Shown: positions 1 through 8,092 of the stretch, in pieces | How positions within the stretch are numbered: the stretch's first letter is position 1 | Layout of the letters: each line of letters starts with the position of its first letter | Assembly: GCA_900541925.1 (NCBI GenBank) | Contig: UQMB01000010.1 | Coordinates: 36,629 to 100,628 of the forward strand | Direction of reading: 5' to 3' | Length of the DNA: 64,000 nt | Origin: an uncultured Bacteroidales bacterium | GTDB lineage: Bacteria; Bacteroidota; Bacteroidia; Bacteroidales; UBA932 | The notes under the pieces: generated by a model | Seen by the model: only the letters and a program-made list of their open reading frames with translations | Databases searched by the model: none | Told to the model about the DNA's origin: nothing | Translations under genes and position numbers: made by a program

Positions 1-2262
1 TGTGGTCTCCCACTTGAGGTCGGAGTTGGCCATGCTTGAGACGCTTGTCCCGAATGAGGTTCCTGCCCCGTCACCGTAGACATATCCGTTTGTTACGGCG
101 ACTTTTGCCAATGAACTGTAGCGGGATGTCTGATTGCCCGTTACGCCGTAACTGGCGCGGAGCTTAAGATTGTCCACCCATTTGGCATTCTGCATCCAAG
201 GTTCTCTGGAGATTGTCCAGCCGAGGCCGACCGATGGGAACAGGCCGAACTTGTGGTTGGCGGCAAATCCTGAGAAACCGTCGCGGCGCAGGGTCGCGGT
301 GAAGAAGTACCTGCTGTCGTAGTTGTAGGCGAATCTGAACATCTGGTAGAGGTTGCTCTCTTCCCACGCGTTGGACTTGGTCTTCTGTGTGACAGCCTGT
401 GAGAGGTTGTCGTACCCGAGGGAGAAGTTGGAGAACTGTGTGCCGAGGGCAGTGGTCTGGTCGAAGCTTCTCTTGTTGGCACCGTATACGAATGTCGCGT
501 TGATGTTATGCCTGTTGAAGTTGCGGGTGTAGTTGATTATGTTGTCAAGCAACCAGTAGTATGTGTTGCTTATCTCCTTGGAGGCCTCTCCTGTCTGGCT
601 GGCAGAATAGCGGTTGAAGTTGTAGGCGTTGACCACATTGGTCATGTAGTTGTAGTTGACCCTGTAGGTGAGTCCCGTGATCCATGGCACCGTCACGAGT
701 CCGTAGACTGTGGTGTTGATCTGGTGACGCTTGTCGGAGTCATTTGACTGCATCTTGAGGAACGGGTTGATGATAAGACTTCCGTTCGGGTTGACAATCC
801 AGTTGCCGTCTTCGTCTTTAGATCCTACCACACTCGGCATTCTGCTGAGCGCTCCGATATCGGGTGAATCTCCGGAGTAGTCGTTGAATGAGAGCATGGT
901 GTTTGTCCCGACTTTGAGCCAGGAGTTGAGCGTGACATCGATGTTGGAGCGGAATGTCGTTCTCTTGTATGAGTCGTTCAGGACTATGCCTCCCTGGTCG
1001 GTATAGCTTCCTGAGAGGAAGTATGATACGTTCTTGCTGCCTCCGGTCACGTTGACGGTGTTGGTATAGAGGTGTCCTGTGCGCGTGCCGTTGTCCCACC
1101 AGTCGTATTCTGTGCCGTTATTGATGCCCTCGAATACGATGTCGTTCATGCCCGTGCTTGTCATTGACCAGTCAGGGTTGGCTGCAGTGTAGCCGGATTC
1201 TGCGGTGTAGGCGTTCTTGAAATCCACATCGCGGATTTTCTTGAGGTAGGCCTCGCGGTCCAGAGGATGGTAGTTGCGGGTAGGGTTGCTGAATGACCAG
1301 TTGCTTGACCAGCTGATCTTTGGGGCCATCTCGTTGCGGCCGCTCTTGCTTGTGATCATCAGGACGCCGTTGGCTGCCTTGGCTCCGTATACGGCTTTGC
1401 TGCTCGCGTCCTTGAGGACATCGATGGCCTCGATGTCAGACGGGTTGATGTCGGAGATTCTTCCGTTGTATATGATGCCGTCCAGTACAATCAGAGGGTC
1501 GGTACTGCCGTTGATTGTCGTTTGGCCGCGCACTTCAATGGCGGGTTCGGCTCCGGCGTAGTTGGTCTGCGCAATCTGGAGTCCGGCGACCCCGCCCTGG
1601 AGCGCCTGGAGGATGTTGGAGTTCGGTGCCGTCTTGACCGATGAGAGGTCAGCTTTGACTACGGAACCGGTGAGGTCAGACTTCTTCATGGTACCATAGC
1701 CGATCACGACAACCTCTTCGAGGGCTTCAGAGTCGTCCTGGAGGGTGATTTTGAGCTCTGTGCCGTCCCATACGGCTTCTTGGTCACTGTAGCCGAGGCA
1801 GGATATCGTGAGTACGGAGCCTTTCGTAATGCCCGGCAGGCTGAATCGTCCGTCCATATCGGTGATGACTCCGTTGGTGGTGCCCTTCACCACCACTCCG
1901 GCACCGATGACTGCATCGCCGCGGCTGTCAATGATGACACCCTTGGCGGGTTCGGTTTCCTGCGGCTTCGTCCTGGTGATGACGATGTTCTTGCCTTTGA
2001 TTTCGAAGCTGACATTCTGCCCGGCCAGGATCTGTTCGGCCGCCTGTCTGATGTCGCTTGCGTTTACATTGATTTCCTTTGTCGTGTCAATGTCGCCTGT
2101 TGCGAACACGAATGAGAACCCGGTGCTGTGCTTGAGTTCATAGATGGCCTGCTTTACATTGACCTTGTCAAGCTTGAGAGGCGCTATGGACTGTGCTGAA
2201 ACACCGGCGCTGAAAAGCAAAAGACCTGCGGCCATCAACAGGGCCGCTCTTCCATTTTTCAT
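1..2262 (-). CDS. SusC/RagA-family TonB-dependent outer membrane receptor with STN domain (C-terminus cut by window edge)
   Basis: The reading frame is open from an ATG at 2262 to base 1, giving 754 residues of a protein normally near 1,000-1,100. A signal peptide ends at about residue 24 (FSAGVSAQ). An STN domain follows (about 25-95: KLDKVNVKQAIYELKHSTGF), then a carboxypeptidase-regulatory-like domain (about 105-185), then the plug with the family motif EVVVIGYGTMKK and DVLKDASSKAVYGAKAANGV. The barrel begins after about residue 310. STN-bearing receptors pass a signal through the inner membrane to a FecR anti-sigma factor, and a FecR and an ECF sigma gene lie immediately upstream on the same strand. 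The substrate is not evident, and the SusD partner would lie beyond the window. Confidence 0.93.
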   Translation of the reverse strand, partial: MKNGRAALLMAAGLLLFSAGVSAQSIAPLKLDKVNVKQAIYELKHSTGFSFVFATGDIDTTKEINVNASDIRQAAEQILAGQNVSFEIKGKNIVITRTKPQETEPAKGVIIDSRGDAVIGAGVVVKGTTNGVITDMDGRFSLPGITKGSVLTISCLGYSDQEAVWDGTELKITLQDDSEALEEVVVIGYGTMKKSDLTGSVVKADLSSVKTAPNSNILQALQGGVAGLQIAQTNYAGAEPAIEVRGQTTINGSTDPLIVLDGIIYNGRISDINPSDIEAIDVLKDASSKAVYGAKAANGVLMITSKSGRNEMAPKISWSSNWSFSNPTRNYHPLDREAYLKKIRDVDFKNAYTAESGYTAANPDWSMTSTGMNDIVFEGINNGTEYDWWDNGTRTGHLYTNTVNVTGGSKNVSYFLSGSYTDQGGIVLNDSYKRTTFRSNIDVTLNSWLKVGTNTMLSFNDYSGDSPDIGALSRMPSVVGSKDEDGNWIVNPNGSLIINPFLKMQSNDSDKRHQINTTVYGLVTVPWITGLTYRVNYNYMTNVVNAYNFNRYSASQTGEASKEISNTYYWLLDNIINYTRNFNRHNINATFVYGANKRSFDQTTALGTQFSNFSLGYDNLSQAVTQKTKSNAWEESNLYQMFRFAYNYDSRYFFTATLRRDGFSGFAANHKFGLFPSVGLGWTISREPWMQNAKWVDNLKLRASYGVTGNQTSRYSSLAKVAVTNGYVYGDGAGTSFGTSVSSMANSDLKWETT

Positions 2263-2284
2263 AAACGAGTGGTTTTTGGATTTG

Positions 2285-2301
2285 ATTATTAGTGTAATAA
2301 T
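2285..2301 (-). promoter_or_regulatory. AT-rich inverted repeat in the fecR-susC gap
   Basis: The 44-nt gap between fecR and the receptor gene contains a perfect 7-bp inverted repeat (attatta/taataat) with a 3-nt spacer. It could be part of the ECF-sigma-dependent promoter or an operator for the receptor gene. This is inference from position only. Confidence 0.25.
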
Positions 2302-2306
2302 ATGTT

Positions 2307-3320
2307 TTACTCGATTACATATTTCCGTCCTGTCTTGGTATATGTTATTTTTCCAGTTGAACTGAACTTGCCGAGGATGTCCTCGATGCCGTCGCATTCC
2401 GAGAATTCTCCGTAGAAGCGGATTTCCAGTTTGGAGGAATCCCGGATTTCTATGTCAGCCCCGAACTCGCGCTGCAGTTTCTTGATGATCTCACCCAGCT
2501 TCTCCTCATCGAAGAACACTTCTCCGGTCTTCCAGGATGAGATGGCCCCTGTCCTGGCGACCTCTATCTTCATATCTCCCGTCTGCTTGTCAAGTGTGCA
2601 TTTTTGATCCGGGAAGAGGAGTCTTTCATGTGAGTCCTTGAGGAGGTTGCGCATTGAGATGCGGCCTTTCTCAAGGGAGACTATGATTTCGTCATCTTCG
2701 GGGTAGTTCCTGAAGTTGAACTCGGTGCCGAGCACTTTGATGTCCATTCCGTCCGTCTTGACTGTGAATGGCATTTCCGGATTACGGCTGACTTTGAAGT
2801 GGCACTCTCCGCTCATGGAGATGTCCCTGTTCTCAACTCCAAAGCCTTGGGAGTAGCTTATGCTGGAACGGCTGTTGAGCCAGACTTCACTGCTGTCAGG
2901 CAGCACCACTCTCGTTCTGGAACCTGCCGGGGCCTCAATTCTGATGTCGGCAAAGGCGTCATAGGCATCTGCGCGTCCAAGATTGAATGAGTATAGGGCA
3001 ATGATGCCGGCCGCTATGGCTGCAAACGCCCCACAGGCGAAGCATAGTGCTCTTCTGCGTGATGTGCGGCCGCTCCGCTTTCTCATTACATCCTTGCGGA
3101 ACCGCGCATAGGCCCTGTCGGCATTGTATTTTTCTGAGATTGATCCGGCCTGCAGGGCTGTCCAGATCTCTCTTAGTTGTCTGAATGCCTTGAGGTTGTC
3201 GTCAGATTCTCCGATCCACGCTTCAAGCTTGGACTGTCCGGACACGCTGAGTTCACCCTTGAAGCAGGCAAGGGACAGGTCAATTATATTTTGAGGTATC
3301 TCTTTCATCTTTCTTTTCAT
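2307..3320 (-). CDS. FecR-family anti-sigma factor
   Basis: The 337-residue protein has a cytoplasmic N-terminal region (1-88) that would bind the sigma factor, one membrane segment (about 91-111, ALCFACGAFAAIAAGIIALY), a periplasmic FecR domain (about 125-225, with SEVWLNSRSSISY and VKVLGTEFNFR-like strands) and a C-terminal DUF4974-type domain (about 265-335). Its start overlaps the stop of the sigma gene (ATGA), so the two are probably translationally coupled. In this family the periplasmic part senses the STN domain of the partner receptor and releases or activates the sigma factor. The receptor gene follows 44 nt downstream. A second ATG lies four codons in, so the exact start is uncertain. 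Confidence 0.93.
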   Translation of the reverse strand: MKRKMKEIPQNIIDLSLACFKGELSVSGQSKLEAWIGESDDNLKAFRQLREIWTALQAGSISEKYNADRAYARFRKDVMRKRSGRTSRRRALCFACGAFAAIAAGIIALYSFNLGRADAYDAFADIRIEAPAGSRTRVVLPDSSEVWLNSRSSISYSQGFGVENRDISMSGECHFKVSRNPEMPFTVKTDGMDIKVLGTEFNFRNYPEDDEIIVSLEKGRISMRNLLKDSHERLLFPDQKCTLDKQTGDMKIEVARTGAISSWKTGEVFFDEEKLGEIIKKLQREFGADIEIRDSSKLEIRFYGEFSECDGIEDILGKFSSTGKITYTKTGRKYVIE

Positions 3321-3904
3321 TTAGACAAGATGGACAGTAAAACGGGTAGTGAAAAAATGCCGACATAGTCTCCGAGTTTGTCGCGGAGCAGGGCAAAAGC
3401 GTTCTTCATGTGGTACTTGACGGTGTTTACGGAAATTCCCAGTTCGTTGGCGATTTGCTCGTATTTGAGACCATCCTCCTTGTTCTTGAGGAGTATGCGC
3501 CGACATTCGTCGGGCAGCGAATCGACGGCTTGCCTGACGGCTTCGATCATCTCATCGTCAAGCATCTTGCCCAAAGGGTATGTGCCGTCCACAACTTCTC
3601 TTTCCAGGAACCTCTCTGCTTCGAGAGGCTTGAGGTTCTTGATGTGGAACGAACGTAGATAGTTGATGCAGCGGTTGCGCACCGATGACAGCAGATAGGA
3701 TCTGAGCGACTGCTTTATCCTGATGGCGCCGCGTTTCTCCCACAGGTCGGCCATCACATCGTCAACAAGGGCGGCGGCGGTGAAGTCGTCTTTGACATAT
3801 TGGAATGCGAGGTGGCACATGACGGGGTAGTGAGTGTTGAACAGCTGTTTCCAGGCCCGGTCGTCCCCGTTTCTCAGGGGAACTAAAAGCAGGTTGTCGT
3901 CCAT
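3317..3904 (-). CDS. ECF RNA polymerase sigma factor (sigma-70 family)
   Basis: This is a protein of about 195 residues with a sigma region 2 (about 25-90, including LVDDVMADLWEKR) and a C-terminal region-4 helix-turn-helix (about 125-175, KYEQIANELGISVNTVKYHM). I use the ATG at 3904. An in-frame TTG at 3910 would overlap the stop of the upstream IclR gene and add two residues. The gene ends in an ATGA overlap with fecR. The arrangement IclR-sigma-FecR-SusC, all on one strand, is compact enough for one transcript covering at least the first three genes. The expected target is the downstream receptor promoter. Confidence 0.93.
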   Translation of the reverse strand: MDDNLLLVPLRNGDDRAWKQLFNTHYPVMCHLAFQYVKDDFTAAALVDDVMADLWEKRGAIRIKQSLRSYLLSSVRNRCINYLRSFHIKNLKPLEAERFLEREVVDGTYPLGKMLDDEMIEAVRQAVDSLPDECRRILLKNKEDGLKYEQIANELGISVNTVKYHMKNAFALLRDKLGDYVGIFSLPVLLSILSK

Positions 3905-3906
3905 AT

Positions 3907-4641
3907 TCAAGACAGGTGTGAATTGATTTCTCCGGCTGTCTGCAGGATTTCCTTCACGAGGAAGTCGAGATGCCGGATGTCGGCCCGGTAGTCGGGCAAG
4001 TAATATCCCAGACTGGCGATAACCCTGCCGTGATGGAAAATCGGAACGGCTATGCTGAGTACATGGTGCTTGTTGGTGCTGATGATATATTCCCGGCCCT
4101 TGATGCTTTTAAGTTCTCGGTCAAGGTCTTCTCTGGACTTGATTTCAGGCCAGTCGTCTCCCGGCAGGCCGATCTCTTCGATCACACTGTCGATCTGCTC
4201 GGGCGTATAGTGCGCGAGGATCATTCTTCCGGTGACAGCCTTATATACGCTGATGTTGTCGCTGGTGCGTGCTTCGACCTCGTGGTCCCCGAAGGCTGTG
4301 TGCAGGAGTGATCTGCGACAACTGCGGATGACAGAGAGGAGTACGTTCTCATTGGTCCTCCGGCTGAGCTCGTCTATGAGTGGGAAGGAGAATTTCAGCA
4401 GCGGTTCCTCATCCGTGCTCTCTCCTGCCAGTTCGAAGAGTCTGCGCCCGAGCATGTAGCCCTTGCGCCGGTCCGGCTGGCAGACAAGGTCTAGTTCCAC
4501 CATGGTCTTGAGGATGTTGGCGCAGGTTCCGCGGTTGAGTGAGAGGCTGTCCGCGATTTCGGAAAGTGAAATCTGCCTACCCTTATTTCTGGCCAGGATG
4601 TCTAATATATCGGTGGCCTTTTTTAATACTTGAATTTGCAT
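3907..4641 (-). CDS. IclR-family transcriptional regulator
   Basis: The 244-residue protein has an N-terminal winged helix-turn-helix (about 5-65, ISLSEIADSLSLNRGTCANILKTM) and a C-terminal IclR effector-binding domain (about 75-240, with HHVLSIAVPIFHHGRVIASLG). IclR proteins commonly repress sugar-acid catabolic genes and bind small carboxylates. The divergent uronate operon starts 88 nt away, so a hexuronate or 2-keto-3-deoxygluconate effector is a reasonable inference. The gene sits directly in front of the ECF sigma gene, with its TGA stop 2 nt from the sigma ATG. That is unusual and would tie a sugar-acid signal to sigma-factor expression. Confidence 0.9.
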   Translation of the reverse strand: MQIQVLKKATDILDILARNKGRQISLSEIADSLSLNRGTCANILKTMVELDLVCQPDRRKGYMLGRRLFELAGESTDEEPLLKFSFPLIDELSRRTNENVLLSVIRSCRRSLLHTAFGDHEVEARTSDNISVYKAVTGRMILAHYTPEQIDSVIEEIGLPGDDWPEIKSREDLDRELKSIKGREYIISTNKHHVLSIAVPIFHHGRVIASLGYYLPDYRADIRHLDFLVKEILQTAGEINSHLS

Positions 4642-4661
4642 AGCTGAATTGTTTTACAATG

Positions 4662-4669
4662 CAAAAATA
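4662..4669 (-). promoter_or_regulatory. Candidate -7 box for the IclR-sigma-FecR operon
   Basis: On the minus strand this reads TATTTTTG, a match to the Bacteroidetes -7 consensus TAnnTTTG, 20 nt before the IclR start codon. No clear -33 element is visible at the usual distance. Confidence 0.4.
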
Positions 4670-4698
4670 AAGAAAGTATTTTAATTATATGTTCACCA

Positions 4699-4722
4699 AT
4701 GTAAAATTATTTCATACATTTA
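4699..4722 (+). promoter_or_regulatory. Candidate operator and -7 box of the uronate operon
   Basis: A 21-bp inverted repeat (ATGTA at 4699-4703, TACAT at 4715-4719) overlaps a near-consensus -7 sequence TACATTTA (4715-4722), 8 nt before the mannonate dehydratase ATG. A repressor bound here would block the promoter. The divergently encoded IclR protein is the obvious candidate, but the link is inferred. Confidence 0.35.
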
Positions 4723-4729
4723 CCACATA

Positions 4730-5698
4730 ATGAAACTTGCACATTTTTTCAAGACAGCCGTCCCTGATATCAAATGGGATCTGTGCCTGCAGATGGGAGT
4801 CAAATATGCTGTGGCGAAACTTTCTCCGGAATTGACGGGGAAGGATCCGATTTGGCATTACTCCGTGCTTGAGCAGGCTAAAGAGTCTTTCGCCTCCAGA
4901 GGGCTTGAGCTCATCGCACTTGAAGGGGACCAGTTCGACATGACCCGCATCAAGCTTGGCTTGCCTGGGCGCGAAGAGGATGCTGAACACTACCGGGAGA
5001 TGCTTGCCAACATGGGCAGACTCGGCATCTCGACCCTCTGTTACAATTTCATGCAGACCGGCTGGTTCCGGACGAGGGTGGATATCAAGGAGCGCGGAGG
5101 CGCTCTTGTGACCGGATTCGATTCGTGTGAAGCCAATGCTCTTCCTGACAAGGAGTATGCTCCTGTGAGTGCGGAGCAGGTATGGGAAAACTACCGCTGG
5201 TTCATCTCACAGGTAATTCCGGCTGCTGAAGAGTCCGGGGTGAGGATGGGGCTTCATCCGGACGATCCGCCTGTCCCCAGCATTCAGGGTGTAGGCCGTT
5301 TCTTCACCTGTCCCGAGCATATCGATCTCGCGTTGTCGCTCAGCGACAGCCCGTCCCACTGCCTCACATTCTGCCAAGGGACATATGTGACTATGGGGGC
5401 TGATATTCGCGACTGTTTCCACAAGTGGAAGGACCGTGTCGTTTTCGTGCATCTGAGGGATGTATCGGGAACTGCCGGCCATTTTCATGAGACTTTCCAC
5501 GATGACGGCCCCACTGACATGCCTGCGATGCTGAAGTTCTACGCGGACGAGGGGTTCAACGGAATCTTGCGTTCCGACCATGTGCCTACAATGGCCGGAG
5601 AAGACAATGATGACCCGAGCTATTCCATGAACGGCAGTCTCTTCGGTGTGGGATATATCAAGGGTATAATGGACGCGCTCGCAATTAAGGCTGACTGA
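4730..5698 (+). CDS. uxuA: Mannonate dehydratase
   Basis: Mannonate dehydratase converts D-mannonate to 2-keto-3-deoxygluconate in the glucuronate pathway. The 322-residue protein shows UxuA-family features: an N-terminal TIM-barrel start (MKLAHFFKTAVPDIKWDLCLQMG), LCYNFMQ, the HPDDPP metal-site motif near residue 180, HLRDVSG near 240, and a C-terminal RSDHVPTMAG. It is shorter than the roughly 390-residue E. coli enzyme, which fits a shorter clade. It is the first gene of a plus-strand operon with a uronate isomerase and an SDR oxidoreductase, so the assignment is well supported by context. No signal peptide is present; it is cytoplasmic. Confidence 0.88.
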   Translation: MKLAHFFKTAVPDIKWDLCLQMGVKYAVAKLSPELTGKDPIWHYSVLEQAKESFASRGLELIALEGDQFDMTRIKLGLPGREEDAEHYREMLANMGRLGISTLCYNFMQTGWFRTRVDIKERGGALVTGFDSCEANALPDKEYAPVSAEQVWENYRWFISQVIPAAEESGVRMGLHPDDPPVPSIQGVGRFFTCPEHIDLALSLSDSPSHCLTFCQGTYVTMGADIRDCFHKWKDRVVFVHLRDVSGTAGHFHETFHDDGPTDMPAMLKFYADEGFNGILRSDHVPTMAGEDNDDPSYSMNGSLFGVGYIKGIMDALAIKAD

Positions 5699-5702
5699 TC
5701 TT

Positions 5703-7370
5703 ATGTACGCTTCTCTTCAAACTCTCGACTATGTAGCCGTAGTCGTCTATATAGCTCTGATGGCCGTTGTCGGCCTGCTTTTCGCCTGGATTGTCAAGGA
5801 TTCAGGCTCATACTTCAAGGGCGGCGGCGCCATTCCATGGACCATGGCCGCCGTTACCAATTTCATGGGTCTGTTCAGCACGTTCGTGTTTGTGGCCTAT
5901 GCCGGTGTGGCCTATGAATACGGCCTGGTGTCAATCTCCGTGTTCTGGAGTTTCGTCCCGGCCTGCATCATAGGAGGCCTGTTCTTCGCCAAGAGGTGGA
6001 GGCGTTCCGGATATACGACTCCAACCGAGTACCTTGAGCTGCGTTACAATTTTCCTGTGAGAGAGATTACAAGTTGGGTGGGTCTTGTGATGCGTTTCCT
6101 TGACAACATGGTAAGACTCTACGCCATCGGGATCTTCATCACAGCTGTCACCCCGCTCTCATTGGAATGGTCGATTATCATTTCCGGTGTGATAGTCACA
6201 CTGTTCAACCTCTTCGGGGGGATGTGGTCGGTGTCAATCATGAGCACCATACAGTTCGTCATAATGATTCTTGTGACTCTTGTGCTGCTGCCACTGTCCC
6301 TTCAGGACGCTGGCGGTCTTGGACATATCCAAGAGGTCATGCCGGATCACCTCAAGTGGTTCAACGGGCCGAAAGGGGCCCCGTTCTGGTTCACTGTCTA
6401 TACGATAATGTCCATCATCAAGAGCAATGAGAACTGGACATTCATTCAGAAATACTACTGTGTCCGGGATGAAAAGTCTGCACAGAAAACGGCTTGGGTC
6501 ACGGCCCTGCTCTTCCTCGTGTTCACCCCGGTATTTCTCCTTCCGGCTGTGGCCGGCCCGATTATCGTCCCGGGAATCGAAAATCCTGAGATGTCCTATG
6601 TGGCAATATCATCCAAACTCCTGCCTGTCGGGATAATGGGTATACTTTTCTCTTCGATGTTCGCGGCCACGATGTCCTCCCTCAATGCGGAATACAACGT
6701 GATGTCCGGAGTCGTGACCCACGATATATACAAGCGGCTGTTCAACAAGGACGCCACCGACAAGCAGATGCTGCGCGTCGCGAGGTGGAGCACCCTTATA
6801 ATCGGTATCGTGATGACAGGCGGCGCCATTCTCATTCAAGGTATCGGGGGGGCCTTCGAGGCCAACAAGCTCTTCACCGGCATACTTGCCATACCGCTCG
6901 GAATCCCTCTGATTCTGGGTATAGTGGCCAAGCGTCCGGGCGGAGCTGCGGCTATGCTTACCATCATAGCCGGTGTGTCGTTCGGAACCATCGTCAACCT
7001 CATTCCCGCCATTTCCTGGGAACTTGGCACCATGCTGGAGATGATATTCTGTCTTGTGATTTACTTCTTCCCGTACAAGGAGCGGCGTTCGGAGACCAAA
7101 CAGCGGGAAGTCAGCGAGTTCTTCAAGAAACTTTCCTCTCCGATCCCGGAGGCGGAGAAGCCTGTCATCAGTCCTCAGTACAAGAAGGTTCTCGTCTCTT
7201 TGTTCGCATTCTCGTTTGCGGTGGCGGGGTTCTTGTTCTGCGGCTTGAGTATCCCTTCTATTTCAACTCGTGGCGGCCTATACAGTTTCATCGCCGGCGC
7301 CTTGTGCCTGGCGGCTGCCGCAGGAATAGTTCTCTTTACACGTAAATTCAACAAAACCAGTAAAATATGA
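5703..7370 (+). CDS. Sodium:solute symporter (SSS family), probably a uronate importer
   Basis: The 555-residue polytopic protein begins 4 nt after uxuA and carries SSS-family features: FKGGGAIPWTMAAVTNFMG near the N-terminus, TTPTEYLELRYNF, FGGMWSVSIMSTIQF, and SSMFAATMSSLNAEYNVMSGV in the core. About 13-14 membrane segments are visible. Position within the uronate operon suggests that it brings hexuronate (or an aldonate) across the inner membrane with sodium. The family alone does not fix the substrate. The stop overlaps the start of the next gene (ATGA). Confidence 0.88.
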   Translation: MYASLQTLDYVAVVVYIALMAVVGLLFAWIVKDSGSYFKGGGAIPWTMAAVTNFMGLFSTFVFVAYAGVAYEYGLVSISVFWSFVPACIIGGLFFAKRWRRSGYTTPTEYLELRYNFPVREITSWVGLVMRFLDNMVRLYAIGIFITAVTPLSLEWSIIISGVIVTLFNLFGGMWSVSIMSTIQFVIMILVTLVLLPLSLQDAGGLGHIQEVMPDHLKWFNGPKGAPFWFTVYTIMSIIKSNENWTFIQKYYCVRDEKSAQKTAWVTALLFLVFTPVFLLPAVAGPIIVPGIENPEMSYVAISSKLLPVGIMGILFSSMFAATMSSLNAEYNVMSGVVTHDIYKRLFNKDATDKQMLRVARWSTLIIGIVMTGGAILIQGIGGAFEANKLFTGILAIPLGIPLILGIVAKRPGGAAAMLTIIAGVSFGTIVNLIPAISWELGTMLEMIFCLVIYFFPYKERRSETKQREVSEFFKKLSSPIPEAEKPVISPQYKKVLVSLFAFSFAVAGFLFCGLSIPSISTRGGLYSFIAGALCLAAAAGIVLFTRKFNKTSKI

Positions 7371-8089
7371 TTAAAGACTCTACTAGACTCGAAGACCTGA
7401 CACAAATGCTTGACCACTTTGAGATAAAGCCACTGGAAATATCCGATGTGGAACTTTGTGACAGGCTTGAGAAACTTTACACCGGAGCCATCAACGATGT
7501 GCTCCGCGAACATTGCCTTATGGATCAGGCACTGCCCAACAACATCCTTCCGTTGACTCAGGATATGTGCAAGGCCGGCGTGGCATACACCATCCGCTCT
7601 GCTCCTAACCCGACCGTGGGAGGGGAAATGAACATACGTGCACAGATGTTGGATGCGATGCCGGAGCACTGCTGCGTGGTCTGGGATGCCGGTATCGAGA
7701 ATGAAGCTGCCCATTGGGGCGAGGTGATGACTGCATCCGCGATGGCCCGGAATGCCAGAATGGCCGTAATCAACGGTGGTCTTCGTGACACTCGTCAGGT
7801 GCTTGCCCAGAAATTTCCGGTCTTCTACAGATATCATACCTCCAACGGCTCTCTCGGTCGTACGAAGATCACCGAATACAATGTCCCGCTGAGGATCGGC
7901 AAGGTATACATCAAGCCGGGAGACTTTATTTTCGGAGACATCGATGGCGTGGTGGTTATCCCGAGAGCGATTGCTTACGAGGTTCTGGTGAGAGCAGAGA
8001 GAATAAAAAGCAATGAGCGCGAGATGAGGGGAATGGTTTACGAGGGATTCTCCGCAGTGGAGATGATTAACAATGGCGGTTACTTTTAG
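7367..8089 (+). CDS. RraA-like / HMG-aldolase-fold protein
   Basis: The 240-residue protein has the RraA/dimethylmenaquinone-methyltransferase-like fold: a central GG.RD motif (INGGLRDTRQVLAQKFPVF, about residues 135-150) and the C-terminal GDIDGVVVIPRA (about 185-200). Some family members are class II pyruvate aldolases acting on 4-hydroxy-4-methyl-2-oxoglutarate-type substrates, while others, such as E. coli RraA, regulate RNase E. Placement between a uronate transporter and uronate isomerase favours a metabolic role on a keto-acid intermediate, perhaps an aldolase or decarboxylase step. That is inference. Translation is coupled to the symporter gene through a 4-nt overlap. Confidence 0.8.
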   Translation: MIKDSTRLEDLTQMLDHFEIKPLEISDVELCDRLEKLYTGAINDVLREHCLMDQALPNNILPLTQDMCKAGVAYTIRSAPNPTVGGEMNIRAQMLDAMPEHCCVVWDAGIENEAAHWGEVMTASAMARNARMAVINGGLRDTRQVLAQKFPVFYRYHTSNGSLGRTKITEYNVPLRIGKVYIKPGDFIFGDIDGVVVIPRAIAYEVLVRAERIKSNEREMRGMVYEGFSAVEMINNGGYF

Positions 8090-8092
8090 TTT

